From assembly GCF_000801105.2 (NCBI RefSeq), contig NW_026615348.1, positions 1 to 64,000 on the forward strand: a stretch of 64,000 bases of DNA. The letters are read 5' to 3'. Positions 31,940 to 44,068 of this stretch are shown in pieces (positions within the stretch are counted from its first letter, which is position 1; every line of letters begins with the position of its first letter). A program made the translations under genes and the position numbers. Below the pieces are notes generated by a model. It was not told the DNA's origin. It did not search any database and was given only the letters and a program-made list of their open reading frames with translations. The DNA comes from Raphanus sativus. Its lineage: Eukaryota; Streptophyta; Magnoliopsida; Brassicales; Brassicaceae.

Positions 31940-32440
31940 ATATGGCCCGATAGCTATGATGAATAACGGAAAAAAATAACGGGCTGCGATAGGCCCATCA
32001 CAAATTCAATCTTCAAAAGCAGCTAAGCTAGAGCCGGAGGCTGTGAGTTAAGGATGTTCACTAGAGAGGTCACGGAAAGGAGGCAGCTCGTGGACGTGTA
32101 AGTAGGCGCAAGACCCGGTCAAAGGGAAGCTGTTACAAATCCCTCCAATCACGGAGGGGATCTCGAGATCCAGTTGGTGGCGATCAAATGGAGCCTGGGG
32201 CTATTTAAAGAACAAGTCAATCAAGAAAAAGACATTCATTCAACCCTTGATACGCACAAGCTTACAAATACTTTGCTTTCTTCGTAATCATTATAAACAT
32301 CCTTTGTAAACAAGTTCTTTACAAGAATCATCAATAAAATCATTCATTCATTCTACAAGTTATAAAGGGATTCAACCCACGTAATCTTTCCCTAATCTTA
32401 ACCTGATCTAAAATCTAGGAGGTGAGTTTAATCCCTCACA
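31928..32440 (+). repeat. E5 5' LTR
   Basis: TGTTGGGCCC to ATCCCTCACA, 513 bp. TATTTAAAG at about 32211 is a TATA candidate, and ATCAATAAAATC near 32331 a poly-A signal candidate. Confidence 0.92.
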
Positions 32441-32442
32441 AT

Positions 32443-32460
32443 TGGCCCCGTCTGTGGGGA
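32443..32460 (+). other. E5 primer-binding site
   Basis: TGGCCCCGTCTGTGGGGA, two bases after the LTR. It resembles the TGGCGCCGTCTGTGGGGA type used by Tat/Ogre elements, with one change. Confidence 0.75.
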
Positions 32461-32493
32461 AGAAACAATCGAATTCCTTACTCTAACTTGAGG

Positions 32494-33594
32494 ATGAATC
32501 CTACCGATCAGACAATGAATCCGTCTGACCCTAACCTCCCGATTCAGAGCGATGGCTCACCGAACGATGGAGGCTCTAGTCTCGTAACTCCGGAGCCTCG
32601 ACCTGGCGATCACCGATCTGGGCAACAGCCTTCGGCTAGCGCTCGAACGAGCAAGACTGCCACTGGAGTGACTAACCCAAGATCCTCAGGTGGAACCAAC
32701 TCCGGGCTTCCAGTCACCGAGAATCCTCAGCAGCAAACTGCTCCGAATCAAACGGAGGCTCAGCTTTCTGAGATTCGTCAGATGATGATGCAGTTAGTAG
32801 ACAAAGCTCAAGAAAATGAGCGTACAATGCATCAGCTAGCTGTTCGACAGCAACGATTCGAAGAGATAACTAGATCTCTAAACACTACAACCCAACCACC
32901 GCAACGTCAAGGTCCGGGGGTCACTTTCCGAGATCGATTGGCTGATCCCTCGTTCCCCCGAGGACGTTTAGATTTTTCCCCTGAGAGCACTGTTCCGGAA
33001 GGACGGGGATCTGCTTTCCAGACACCTCATGCTGGGACAGCTCCCGCGTTTAACCCACCCGTCACTAGTGCTATGGGAAGTAACGTAGCGACAACCAGCT
33101 CCACGCCCAGCCAGATTGCTGACCGGAGCACTCGCTTGCCACCTCCGCCACCTATTTTTAGGTCCGGAACAGGAGTATCCCTCCCATCCGGGGGCAGAAC
33201 ATCAGCTTCGGTTTATCAGACCAGAAGCTCAACCCCAAATACGGACGGATATCAAAGAGCCGGTGAGCGACTTAGCCCACCAGCTGCATGGGAAGATGAG
33301 CCAACACGATTCCGTCAGGAACCTGCTCGTCAGATACCTAATAATGACCCAAATGTCCTTCATCTAGAGGGACCTGACGCCATTCGCAGATATATGGAAC
33401 GAACTCACGCAGCTCTCCAAAAGTTGAATGCTCAAGTTCATAAGGCAACAAGCTCAGCTCCCGAAATCGAGAGCTTGATTGAAGAAACCCGTGGGACTCC
33501 ATTCACTGACAGAATTGCCAGCTCTTACATAAGAGATACCCGAAAAATTAGAATTCCCGAGTACGATGGGACCTCCGACCCAAAGGCTATTTGA
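32494..33594 (+). pseudogene. E5 gag, N-terminal part
   Basis: I take the Met at 32494 as start because the open frame's earlier Met (32422) lies in the LTR before the PBS. The protein is Pro/Ser/Thr/Gln-rich with a predicted helix around EAQLSEIRQMMMQLVDKAQENE. It ends in RKIRIPEYDGTSDPKAI, the usual entry to the gag core, at a TGA caused by a small deletion. Confidence 0.75.
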
Positions 33595-34595
33595 GAGCCT
33601 TCCGATTAGCTATCGTGAAAGCCCATTTTAAGCAGGAAGAATGTGAAGCAGGTTACTGCAGGACATTCGCCGAAAACCTGGTTGGAACAGCCCTCGAGTG
33701 GTTTTCTGGTCTTGAACCAGCCTCGATAGACAATTTCGATCAGTTAACTAATGCCTTCATGAAGCAGTACTCGACCTCTGGAAGGTCAGACAAGGAATGG
33801 GAGACTCGCTACGAGTCTACATCGAGAAATTCAGAGCAGTAAGAACTAAGCTCTCAAACCCCAACGACCACTCGCCATCGAGGCCCTTAGAAGAGGTCTG
33901 TGGTATAAATCGGAATTTTGGTCGGAGCTAACACTCAATCCTCCCCCGACTATCGATGATGCTCTTCATAAAGCCACCAGATATGTTACTTTAGAGGAAG
34001 AGACAGCTGCACTGGATAAACTCCATAAGAAACCTCAGAATCACTCGAAAGGTGAATCTCCAGAGACAAAGGGACCTCATAAAAAGGGGAACTTCCGAAA
34101 CAATCAGAATCAGGGAGAGCATTCTTATGCAGTCGAGGAAGATAAGGAAGAGAAACCTGTCGCCACGACAACCAAAGCTCCCTGGTCAAAAGGCTTTGAT
34201 AAGAACAAACATTGTTCCTATCATGATCGAGAAGGGCACTCAACTGAGGAATGTTGAGACCTCCAACGACAGCTGGCAGCTAAATTCGCAGCCGGAGAAA
34301 TAAAGGACGTGGACCTTAAAAAGCCACCGCCCTATCAGAAAAGAGGTCCCAGGGATACCTCTCCAAAACGCGAAAGGTCACCCGAGAAGGAGACAGATTT
34401 GCCACCTCCAGCTCCCAAGAAAAGAGTCGATATGATCCTTGGAAAATTCCCCCAAGGAAAAAGCCTACAAATCGAGGCTCTCCTGAGCAAACCGTCACCT
34501 CAATCGAGCCCCGACTTGAGGGTGGACTGTATCCTTGGAGGATCCGACATATGTCAAGACTCCGTTAATTTTATTAAAAATCACGTACCAAAGCT
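33591..34595 (+). pseudogene. E5 gag core and nucleocapsid part
   Basis: 33591-33842 holds the gag core (FAENLVGTALEWFSGLEPASI, FMKQYSTSGR). After another frame change, coding continues with a Lys-rich region and a CX2H-X4-GHX4C-like knuckle (HCSYHDREGHSTEEC) ending at a TGA (34256) that probably replaced Trp. It then runs on through KKPPPYQKRGPRD to the protease. Confidence 0.7.
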
Positions 34596-35129
34596 GTGTC
34601 TAACACTGGACCTAAGCCTTCCAACCCCGAGTCCAATACTAAGATTTCTTTCTGGGAAAGTGAGACATCAAACCTTGACAGACCTCACGATGATGTCCTG
34701 ATCGTCACCCTGAACATCGCAGGATACGAGGTGCCTAAACTTATGATAGACACAGGAAGCTCTGTTGACCTTATTTTCTACAACACCCTGAAAGGGATGG
34801 AAATAGACGACTACGAAATTATTGGCCAAAAAGCTAATCTCGTAGGCTTTTCCGGAGAAACAGCTACCTCATTGGGAACTATCAAGCTCCCAATCATAGC
34901 TGGCGGAGTAATGAAAATGACCAATTTAGTAGTCATCGACAGACCTTCCCTGTTCCATGCAATCCTAGGAAGACCCTGGATTCACAAGATGAGAGCAGTA
35001 GCCTCGACTTATCATCAATGTGTGAAATTCCCAACACCTGAAGGAATAACTACCGTACATGGTAGCCAGAAGATCTCCAGGATATGTTACCTGGGAGGAT
35101 TCGAAATCCTCAAAAAATCCCCCCAATAG
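34596..35129 (+). pseudogene. E5 aspartic protease
   Basis: Retropepsin site LMIDTGSSVDLIF, then VIDRPSLFHAILGRPWIHKM. It stops at TAG (35127-35129) after LKKSPQ, where the polyprotein would continue into RT. Confidence 0.8.
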
Positions 35130-35156
35130 CAATTACAGATCCAGGAGGGTCGTGAG

Positions 35157-36640
35157 ATGCAACAAAATATTCGAGGTCCCCCTAGGAACCTCACCGAAAA
35201 AGTTTGCATCGACGACTCAAATCCTGAAAGACAGGTAAGCATCGGATCTGAGCTACCTCTTGAGACCAAAAAGGAGCTCATTGACTTCTTAAAAAGCAAT
35301 GTCAAAACCTTCGCATGGACCACCAGTGACATGAAAGGTATAGATCCAAACGTCACCACCCATAAACTGAGAGTAGACCCCACTTTCAAACCGATCAAAC
35401 AAAAGCGTCGCAAGCTAGGCCTCGAAAAGGCTCAAGCTGTTAACGACGAAGTTGACCGACTTACGAAAGCTGGGTCCATTCGAGAGGTGCACTACCCTGA
35501 CTGGTTAGCTAACCCGGTAGTTGTAAACAAGAAAAACGGGTAATGGAGAATCTGTATAGATTTCACCGACCTAAACAAGGCTTTTCCTAAAGACAGCTTC
35601 CCGTTACCTCACATCGACCGCCTGGTTGAAGCAACAACTGGCCATCGACTCCTGTCCTTCATGGATGCCTTCTCAGGGTACAACCAAATCATGATGGATC
35701 CTGAGGATCAAGAAAAAACTGCATTCATAACCGAACGAGGAACCTATTGCTACAAGGTTATGTCATTCGGGTTAAAGAACGCAGGAGCTACCTATCAGAG
35801 GCTAGTAAATAAGATGTTTGCTGGACAACTCGGAAAAACCATGGAGGTCTATATTGAAGATATGCTAGTCAAATCCTCAGCTGGAGAAGACCATATCTCC
35901 CACTTAAGGGAATGCTTCGATATCCTTAACAAGTACGATATGAAGCTCAATCCCACTAAATGTACCTTCGGGGTACCCTCAGGCGAGTTCCTAGGCTACC
36001 TCATAACCGAAAGAGGCATTGAAGCCAACCCGCAGCAGATAGCAACCTTTCTGGAAATGCCGTCACCTAAGACAACCAGAGAGGTACATAGATTGACCGG
36101 ACGAATCGCAGCATTAAATCGATTCATATCCAGGTCAACCGATAAGTGCCTCCCATTCTATAAACTTCTAAGAAATAATAAGAAGTTCTTATGGGACGAG
36201 AAATGTGAGGAAGCTTTCAAGCAATTAAAAGCTTACCTCTCCGAACCTCCGATCCTGTCCAAACCAGTAATAGGAGAGCCACTGTATCTGTACCTCGCCG
36301 TATCAACCGCTGCAGTTAGTGGCGTGCTAGTACGAGAGGAACAAAACGAACAGAGACCTGTCTATTACACTAGCAAGAGTTTGATAGACGCCGAAACAAG
36401 GTACCCTACTATGGAAAAATTAGCACTAGCGGTCGTAACAGCTGCCAGGAAATTACGACCCTACTTCCAATCGCACTCGATCATCGTAATGACGTCACAA
36501 CCATTACGAATGATATTGCACAATCCCAGCCAGTCAGGACGATTGGCTAAATGGGCCATAGAGCTCAGTGAATACGACACCGAGTACAGACCTCGAGCAG
36601 CAGCAAAGGCTCAGGTCCTTGCCGATTTTATCATTGAGCT
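35157..36640 (+). pseudogene. E5 reverse transcriptase, YIED at the active site
   Basis: 35157-35543 covers the N-terminal RT and ends at TAA, where the E2 copy has Lys in KNGKW. The rest lies in the 35661-37130 frame. FMDAFSGYNQIMM and FGLKNAGATYQRLV are normal, but the catalytic YIDD is YIED, so the first catalytic Asp of the pair is Glu. E1 and E2 keep YIDD. Thumb and connection follow (FISRSTDKCLPFY, QSGRLAKWAIELSEYD). Confidence 0.85.
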
Positions 36641-37130
36641 AACATCTGAGCAATTAGACTCGGAAATGGAAGCTCCGAAGTGGAGCCTGTATGTCGACGG
36701 AGCCTCGTCAAAACAAGGCTCCGGTGTCGGGCTAAAGCTAACTTCTTCAACTGGAGAAACCATCGAGCAGTCCTATAGGCTCGGATTCAGCGCCTCAAAC
36801 AATGAGGCTGAATATGAAGCACTAATCGCAGGGTTGAAACTCGCCCTGAGCCTCGAAATTCGAGAGCTAAACGCTTATAGTGATTCACAGCTAGTAGCTA
36901 GCCAGTTTCACGGAGAATACGAAACGAAGGACGAAAGAATGGGGGCATATCTCGAAGTCGTCCAAAACCACACTAAGCAGTTCGACAAGTTCGAGCTGAC
37001 AAGGATCCCAAGAGGAGAGAACTCCTCAGCAGATGCGTTGGCTGCTTTAGCCTCCACATCAGATCCCCTCGTAAAACGGATCATACCCGTAGAAGGAATC
37101 AAAAAAGCCGAGTATCGACATAGCTACTAA
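36641..37130 (+). pseudogene. E5 RNase H
   Basis: Continuous with RT in the 35661-37130 frame. Catalytic residues are visible: YVDGASS, NNEAEYEALIAGL, AYSDSQLVASQF and RGENSSADALAALA. The frame ends shortly after in the linker to integrase. Confidence 0.82.
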
Positions 37131-38444
37131 AGCTGAGATAGACAGCAAGCCAAAAGAGCAAACCGAAGGTAACTACCCTGAAACGGTAGCTACCCAAGTT
37201 CTCACAACATTCTGGTTCCCAAAAGCCAAAATACGTAGCCTTAAAAAGCATACCTCCGGGAACACGATCCAAAACACGGAGAACAACGACAAAAATGAAG
37301 GTATTCCCCGGAATTCAGACTCCCAGGAGCTAAATCCTACGAATACCTCCGGGGGCACCATCCAGACCTTGGACCCAATCGTCTGCAGAGTCAAAACTAT
37401 AAGTCGCTCAGCTCTCAAAAATTCATCTGGGGGCACCATCCAGACCCCGGAGAATAACGGGGAAAATGGAGATATTCCTCAGAATTCAGACTCCTTGGAG
37501 CCTAATCCTACGAATATCTCCGGGGGCACCACGACACCAGGTCCTGAACAAGAACCTCCCTCGTCCCTTTATAACAAAGTTGTAGGGAGAGAGGACTGGA
37601 GAACACCAATCATGCAATACATCCTGGAGGGAAAGACTCCACCCAATAAGTGGGAGGCTCGAAAACTCAAAGCATTGAGCGCAAGATACTGCATAATCAA
37701 TTCTGCCCTCCACAAACGAAGCGTTTCCGGACCTTACCTAAAATGTGTTCATGGCCTCGTTGCTATGAAACTCATGAAGGAAATGCACGACGGCTCCTGT
37801 GAAAACCACTCCGGTGGCAGAGCTCTAGCTATCCGAATCAAAAGACAGGGCTATTTCTGGCCTACCATTATTGCAGACTGTGAGGTCTACTCTTCCTCAT
37901 GCGACAAATGCCAGAGGCATGCACCGATTATACACCAACCTGCGGAAAAGCTATCCAACATATCCGCTCCTTACCCGTTTATGAGGTGGTCCATGGACAT
38001 CGTAGGACCACTAGTAGCGTCAGGAAGTGGAAAGAAGAAGCTATGCTTTCTCTTAGTCCTAACAGACTACTTCATGAAATGGATTGAGGCTGAAACTTTC
38101 CAACAGGTAACCAGATTCGAGGTCGAACGATTTGTGTGGAAAGACATCGTGTGTAGACACGGCGTCCCATACGAAATCGTGACTGACAATGGAGGGCAAT
38201 TCATATCTCACGACTTTAAAGTTTTTGTGACAAATGGAATATCCACCTGACCTTCTCAACACCTCGACGCCCTCAAGGAAACTGCCAGGCGGAGGCTGCT
38301 AATAAATCAGTATTAGCAAACCTCAAGAAACGCCTTGGAACCCAGAAGGAACTCTGGTCAGAGAAGTTACCTGAAGTACTATGGGCATGTCGAACCACCC
38401 CACAAAAGGCTACAGAAGAAACCCCTTTCTCCTTAGCCTACGGG
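37131..38444 (+). pseudogene. E5 linker and integrase
   Basis: The linker (37240-37530) holds four imperfect copies of a segment with CTCCGGGGGCACCA, at about 37254, 37346, 37425 and 37517. Integrase (37369-38250 frame) has the HHCC domain ([25 protein letters not shown]) and catalytic acids in WSMDIVGPL and TDNGGQF. A one-base deletion near 38228 shifts the frame before the catalytic Glu segment ([15 protein letters not shown]). Confidence 0.8.
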
Positions 38445-38849
38445 ATGGAAGCTGTCGTCCCAGCCGAAACCATTGCTGGTAGCCTCCGCCGGGAACTCTG
38501 TACGTCCGATCCTGCAGCTAATGACCAGCTCCTGACGGACAGCCTCGATCTAATCGAGGAAAGACGGGACCGAGCTCTGCTTCGCATTCAAAACTATCAG
38601 CAAGCAATGGCACGACAGTACAACTCCAAAGTCAGGCCCCGACAGTTCGCTGTAGGTGACCTAGTACTTAGGAAAGTTTTCGAAGGAACCAAGGAACCAG
38701 ATGCTGGGAAGTTAGGAACCAACTGGGAGGGTCCCTACCGGATCATCCATGTGGTACGACCTGGCGTTTACAAGCTCCAAAAGGTGCGAACCGGGGTACC
38801 TGAAATCAGATCGTGGACCGCCACGAATCTCAAAAGATACTATCATTAG
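38445..38849 (+). pseudogene. E5 integrase C-terminus
   Basis: 134-residue frame: EERRDRALLRIQNYQQAMARQYN, then RQFAVGDLVLRKVFEG and GTNWEGPYRIIHVVRPGVYKL, the DNA-binding C-terminal domain, ending NLKRYYH and TAG. Confidence 0.82.
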
Positions 38850-38864
38850 GTACCTAAATTTCTC

Positions 38865-38909
38865 GAACTACGTTAGGCTTGATCCCTTGACTGGGTACGT
38901 AGGCAACTC
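38865..38909 (+). promoter_or_regulatory. Conserved post-pol block (E5)
   Basis: GAACTACG, CTTGATCC, CCTTGACTGGG and GTACGTAGGCAACTC, starting 16 nt after the integrase stop. Compare E1 466-512 and E2 20988-21030. Confidence 0.55.
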
Positions 38910-39769
38910 CGTCATGAGTGCAGCCCCAACCTCATTTCAACACTCTGTTCATCACGACCAAAGGGGGCATACGTCTGATTAGAATCACATAGCCCACAGG
39001 GGATTATATTATTATTACGATTCCATGTATTCGATTATCAATAAAGCAATTATCTTCGATACCTCGACTCTTTAAAAATTCAGGTCCCTACAAACACGGG
39101 CCTAAGGTCTTAAAACCCTTCGGATCAACTCAGGTCTCCAAGAACCTGAACCTAAGGTCTTAAAATCCTTAATAATCTCGAAGGTCTTAAAATCCTTCAA
39201 ACGAAATCAAATTTGATAAACTTAAACCTAAGGTCTTAAAATCCTTAGAAACCACCAAGGTCTTAAAATCCTTCAAACAAAGTCAGGTATCCACGGATCT
39301 GAACCTAAGGTCTTGAAATTCTTAACAAAGGTCTTAAAATCCTTATCAAATCTCAAAAGGTCTTAAAATCCTAAGCAAGTTTCAAAGGGTCTTAAAATCC
39401 CACAAATGAATTCAGGTTCCCATGAACCATTCTCAAAAGAAAGCCCCAAACCGAACTCAGGCTCCTAAAAACCTTGAGCTAACCTTGATATTTCAGGAAC
39501 TCCTCTTAAAGAGCCAGATACAATCCAAGTCGTCAAGACTTATCACAAAAATCCGAAGAAACGACTAAGTCAAATCAAAAGACTTGGAACGAAGCTAAAA
39601 ACCAAGTTTAGATAAATAAAGGTTTAAAAGCCTCCTCAGGCTAACAAAGTTCAAAAGACCTTAACACGAACAAAGGTTTAAATGTCTCCTCAGGCTATAA
39701 GTCTTAAAAGAAAATGAAATAAAACCCATTGGGCAGAAATCCTAAAAGCAAACAAAAGAGCCTCAGCTC
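38910..39769 (+). repeat. E5 3' UTR with GGTCTTAAAATCC minisatellite
   Basis: ATCAATAAAG near 39038 could be a polyadenylation signal. It is followed by repeated GGTCTTAAAATCCTT and CAGGTCTCCA segments (39080-39420). The array is shorter than in E2, so copy number differs between sister elements. Confidence 0.78.
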
Positions 39770-40501
39770 TTAAACTTCCTTATCACCTGAGCTCTTCTCA
39801 GCCTCCTCATCAACTGGATCATCTTCCTTGTCAGGAACCTCTTCCTCCATTTCCTTGTCGTCATCTCCCGGGGTGGCTTCAACTGGGGCTGAGTAAGAAC
39901 CCACCAAGCCTAAGTTAGAACCGTACTCCCCAAAAAAAGAGAGATTAAACATATTGGTCTCAAAAGTACCTGAGCTCTCAGAGAGTTGAGGAAGAGGGAG
40001 CTTGCTGATCGAGAAGTCTGAGACTTGAGCCTTTTCGTACGCAGCAACTGCCTCCGGCATCATAGTCACCAAGCGGTTATACTCCTCTTCAGCACTCTTG
40101 ATCTCGTTGTTCAGCATGTCCTTCAGGAGCTCAGTATTAGCCTGAAGTTCTTGAGCATAAATCAAAAGATCGACTTCATCCTTCTTCTTGTAGAAATTAT
40201 CCTTGACGGAAACCAAGACCTTGTTGTAAGCGTCAGCTACCTCCTTTTTCCCTCTCCTAACGGCTAGCTTGACCTCAGGTTCCTTGTTCCTCTGGTTGTC
40301 TTGAAACGAAGCAATCAGTTCCTTGACCTGATACTCGGCTATCTTCCGAGCAGACTCCAACTCAGCGATCTTCCTACCCTTCACCTGGATATCCATCGTT
40401 TGACTCTCGATCTTCCCTTGCTGAATGTCGGCCTTGGAGCCAAGTCTCTTGACCTCAGCTTGAAGTTCAGAGACCTGAACCCGAGCCTGATCAAGCTCCA
40501 T
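39770..40501 (-). pseudogene. E5 antisense gene, C-terminal coiled-coil part
   Basis: 243 residues on the strand opposite to pol. Residues 1-150 are a strong coiled-coil candidate (heptad-like Leu/Ile/Val with many Lys/Glu/Gln, for example VSELQAEVKRLGSKADIQQGK). The conserved MFNLSFFGEYGSNLGLVG follows, then a very acidic tail. The same end survives in E2 (22313-22540). The Met at 40501 is internal to the gene; coding continues upstream past a stop at about 40530. Confidence 0.7.
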
Positions 40502-41077
40502 CTTAGTAGCTCTGACTAGCTCAGTAACCTAAGCTAGCTCACCAGCATTAGGGGCATTGTGCACAGTTTCCTCAAACCTGAACTGAGCCCTGTTGATAGC
40601 TCCAGCCAGCTACGAAAACGAAAACAATAATTTAATAAACATCTTCCAAAGAGGATAAAGTTAAAAGACTAAAATAAAAAACCATACCTGACCCATGCAA
40701 TGGGCATCTCAACGTACTTCTCTTTGTTCTGAGATTGGTGATCGAAGGGAGGGCGCACCCGGTTCTCTTCATGTGCCTCATCACCGTAGCCAAACCCCAC
40801 GAGTCATCCAAGACTGATCCAGGCTTCGAGTGAGTGAAGTTCCAGCCGACGGTTCCTCCTCTAGAGGAAGAAGAGGAAGACCTGGATTGTCTGTCAACCT
40901 GGTCAGTTCTGGACCTCTCTTGCTCCTCGGAAGCTCAAACTCATGAGTATCCTTCACTATTTGAGGGTCAGCTTCCACCTCCGGGACCTCGGAGTAAGGG
41001 ACAACTTCCTGAACCTTGGGCTCGGAGCGACTGGCATCTTTGACAGGAGCAGAGCCTCCATCATCAAGGACATCCTT
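40502..41077 (-). pseudogene. E5 antisense gene, middle part
   Basis: Minus-strand coding resumes at about 40686 and upstream (40781-41107 frame: KDASRSEPKVQEVVPYSEVPEVEADP, acidic and Pro/Ser-rich). An intron-like gap lies at about 40612-40685. The frame is cut at 41077 by the solo LTR and continues at 43563 (SFLSTVKD before, KDVLDDGG after). Confidence 0.6.
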
Positions 41078-43562
41078 TGTCATGTCCCCGATCCTGGATA
41101 TGATCATTAGGATCGACCATGGTACAAGGAGACGAACCAGTCAGGTCATGTGACCTAAACATAAGGGTATCATGGCCTTGGTTGGGCAGTTGGGCCAGGT
41201 CCGGACAGTGGTCGGACCATGTGGACCACCCAGGTGTGTCGGTGAGCCGGTGGGCACTTGGGATCAGACCAGGGGCTTGGGCAACCAGCTAGGACTTGTT
41301 TGTGACATGTCTAGAGGCTGTTAGGGCTATCAGGGACGTCTGGTAACTGCCATAGGCGAACAGGTGTGATCTGGACCATTGATTAAATCAATGGCCAGAA
41401 ATGTTAATGAAGGGATGCAATGGTTAAGAAGTAACCACCCCTTCTTCTATATATATCAGGCAAGTCCGTGCCTTTGCAGGCACGTCAGGGCTTCATTCTT
41501 CTTCCTGAAACACAAAGAAAAAACAGAAAAAAAACAGAGAGATGGTCGGATTACACAATCCAAGACCAAGAGAGGCTTGAAGGCAACAAAGAGGCAGTTT
41601 TGATGGCAATCAAGAGGGGAGTTGAGAACGACCCTCTGGTGTGTTTTGATTATGGTTTACCACGCCACAGGCTTCCTCTACATCCTTACTATATATCCAA
41701 ATAGCCAGGGAAGAAGAGAGATGACCGGATTCACTCTCAAAGTCCAAGAGCAGCTTTAAGGGCAGTGGTGTGTAGAAAGGCAGTTTCATGGCCACTGAAG
41801 TGAGAAGTGATGGACGACCCTTGGGTGGTGTTTGATCATGGATGAACACACCCTAGGCTTCCTCTGTGTCTTAGGGACACACGCAAATGGTCAGAAGAGA
41901 ATGGAGAAGGCCGGACTCCACTCCCAAAGGCCAAGACAGCCTTGAAGGTGGATGCAGTGCAGAAACTGGTTTCATGGAAGTTCCATGAAAGGGATGATGG
42001 GTGCGACCCATGGTTGGATCTTATCAATACTGGAAGTATATGATAAGGCATGATAGAGGCGTGCAATGGAGGAGCATGGCCGGACATGATACAGGAAGCA
42101 CAAGATCTAGTAAGATCAAGTATAAGGTAACATGTACATATGATTACTTTGTGGTTTATGTTGGTGTCTCTTGAGGTGCATATGAGGCCAAGTATGGCAC
42201 GCCCTTGGAGACCATATATTGTGATGTATTGTATGGATACAGGACTCTGGAGAAAGGGCGGATCATAGTTGAACTAATTCATCCATATGGGATGGTAATT
42301 AGATGCTATACAGCAACTAGTGATTCATGGTGGTTCATGAGTGAACCTGATCTATGGTTTTGCATTACCAATGGCTTCAGGCCGTGGCAATGAGGTAATG
42401 GAATCATATGGTATGATAGGTATCAACCTTGGGTTGGTACAGGATTGGCTGAGAGCCATGAAGAAGAGCAAGACTGACCAGGTTCATTGGGACATGGTTC
42501 CATAGCCGGTTAGGTATGTGTGAAGACTCATCAGTTCTGAGTCATGTGGGGGTGGTTGGTTGATTGACTCAGGAACTGGTGGGAATTGTTAATCTTATTC
42601 TATGTTGTTCAGACATGGAGGTACTGAACCAGGGAGTGGCCGGTTCAGAGAAATCTCTCATGGCCTTGGTTGGGCAGGTAAGTGGAGATCTGATAGTTCC
42701 TGAAGGAATTGTTAGGATCCGACTTCAAATATCTCTTAATGGGTATTTATCATGAATTATCATGGTGAAAGATTAGTTTTATCTCATTGATTTAGAGGTG
42801 GTCAGTTATGGCCATATGGGCTGTTCATGGGCGAGATCAGTATGATCGAGGCCAGTTCTGAGAAATCTGACTTGACCATTCTCTTAGTTATGAATTATCA
42901 TGAATTATCATGAATTTTAATTAGTTTTTGGAGCATGTTTGCTTGTGGTTGGTTTTGCAGCTGAAGACTTCCCAAAGATACTTGGTCTGTGGGGATGGTT
43001 GGTTGAATGACTAAGTACCTAGGGGGAGAGTTTATACAGGTATAAGGGAGTTGGACGAGTGGACGGGGAGCTAGGCAAAGCTACCTCGCAGCTCGATCAG
43101 CTGGAAGAGAGTTGGGAACCTCAAGTGAAGTGGTTCAGTTGAGACAAAGAGCTATCAAGCTCCATGGATGTGGCAAAGGTATGATCTAGCAATATTGCAT
43201 AGATCTAGATATAATGGTTAGGGGAATGGAACCTCGGTTATTGTATGATCTGGATTAGGTTCGGGATCAACCTTGGAGCTGGTAGTAGTTGTGTATACTG
43301 ACCATGGCTAAGGTGATTCGATCTGACCAGTGTTAGATTGGTTTTAGACCAATGGTTAAGTAAAGAATATTCCGCTGTGCATAAGTTGAAAAGATCTAAG
43401 CTAGGGAATGACTAAGGTAGTCTTAAGCTAAGGTCTAAGATAGACTTCGCCCTTAGGCGAAAGTACAGATAAAGATCGAAAAATTGAGTGGTTCGGTCAG
43501 TGTGTGGACTGAGCGACGTGAGGCATCGACCGCGGCCTAGCCGGCCAGGTTCGGGTCTTACA
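41078..43562 (+). mobile_element. Solo LTR, 2,485 bp, TSD TCCTT
   Basis: Starts TGTCATGTCC and ends GGGTCTTACA, with TCCTT at 41073-41077 and 43563-43567. No internal domain is present, so it is a solo LTR left by recombination. A TATA box candidate (TTCTATATATATCAGG, about 41443) supports the plus orientation. Length and end sequences suggest a Tekay/Del-type chromovirus; that is an inference. Three diverged ~180-bp tandem repeats lie at 41538-42020. The short open frames inside are not convincing genes. Confidence 0.88.
41538..42020 (+). repeat. Three ~180-bp diverged tandem repeats in the solo LTR
   Basis: The matching CGGA positions are 41547, 41726 and 41912 (periods 179 and 186). Shared segments include AAGNCCAAGA, GGCAGTTT(C/T)(A/G)TGG and GGCTTCCTCT. 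Confidence 0.75.
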
Positions 43563-43567
43563 TCCTT

Positions 43568-44068
43568 CACCGTGCTGAGGAAGGATCCTCCTTGATTCTT
43601 GTCACTTCCTCGAGATGATCTGGCAGCTCTGGTCGATCTACCCCCGGAACAGAACGAGGGCTGGATAGGCATCTTGTGTGACTGAGTCCTTTCTGAGGTA
43701 CTAGCTCCCGATGAGACTGAGAATATCGATTCACCTTCAGAAACTGAATCAAAAGGAGAATCTTTAATCCCAAAAGACAAATTCAAGCATTAAAAATCTG
43801 AAATCAATAAAAGAAGGTTACCTTCTAAACCAGCAACCGTAACTGAATCAGGAAAGGAAGCCTTGTATCGTTCAGGGAACCTAGCTGATCCGACTCTCGT
43901 AGTAGTATAAGCTCCCTAGGTATTAGGGCTGTGCTGCAGCTTCCTATAGAGAGCTCTGGTGAGTTTACCGGATAACTTGACAGGGTCCTCAATCTCTGCA
44001 AGAAGAATCAAAGGGGGTTAGCAAATCACGATAAGCAAAAATGAATACGCAAACACATCCCTAAAATC
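43568..44068 (-). pseudogene. E5 antisense gene, exon-like parts after the solo LTR
   Basis: 43568-43786 continues the Ser/Arg-rich frame (STSERTQSHKMP, SSRGSDKNQGGSFLSTVKD). Upstream, EDPVKLSGKLTRALYRKLQ is encoded near 43910-43998. Candidate introns with GT..AG borders lie at about 43999-44082 and 43786-43825. One in-frame stop is present. Confidence 0.55.

Noticed and set aside
42205..42755. Short plus-strand open frames in the solo LTR
   Set aside because: No domains, and inside an LTR with exact ends and TSD.
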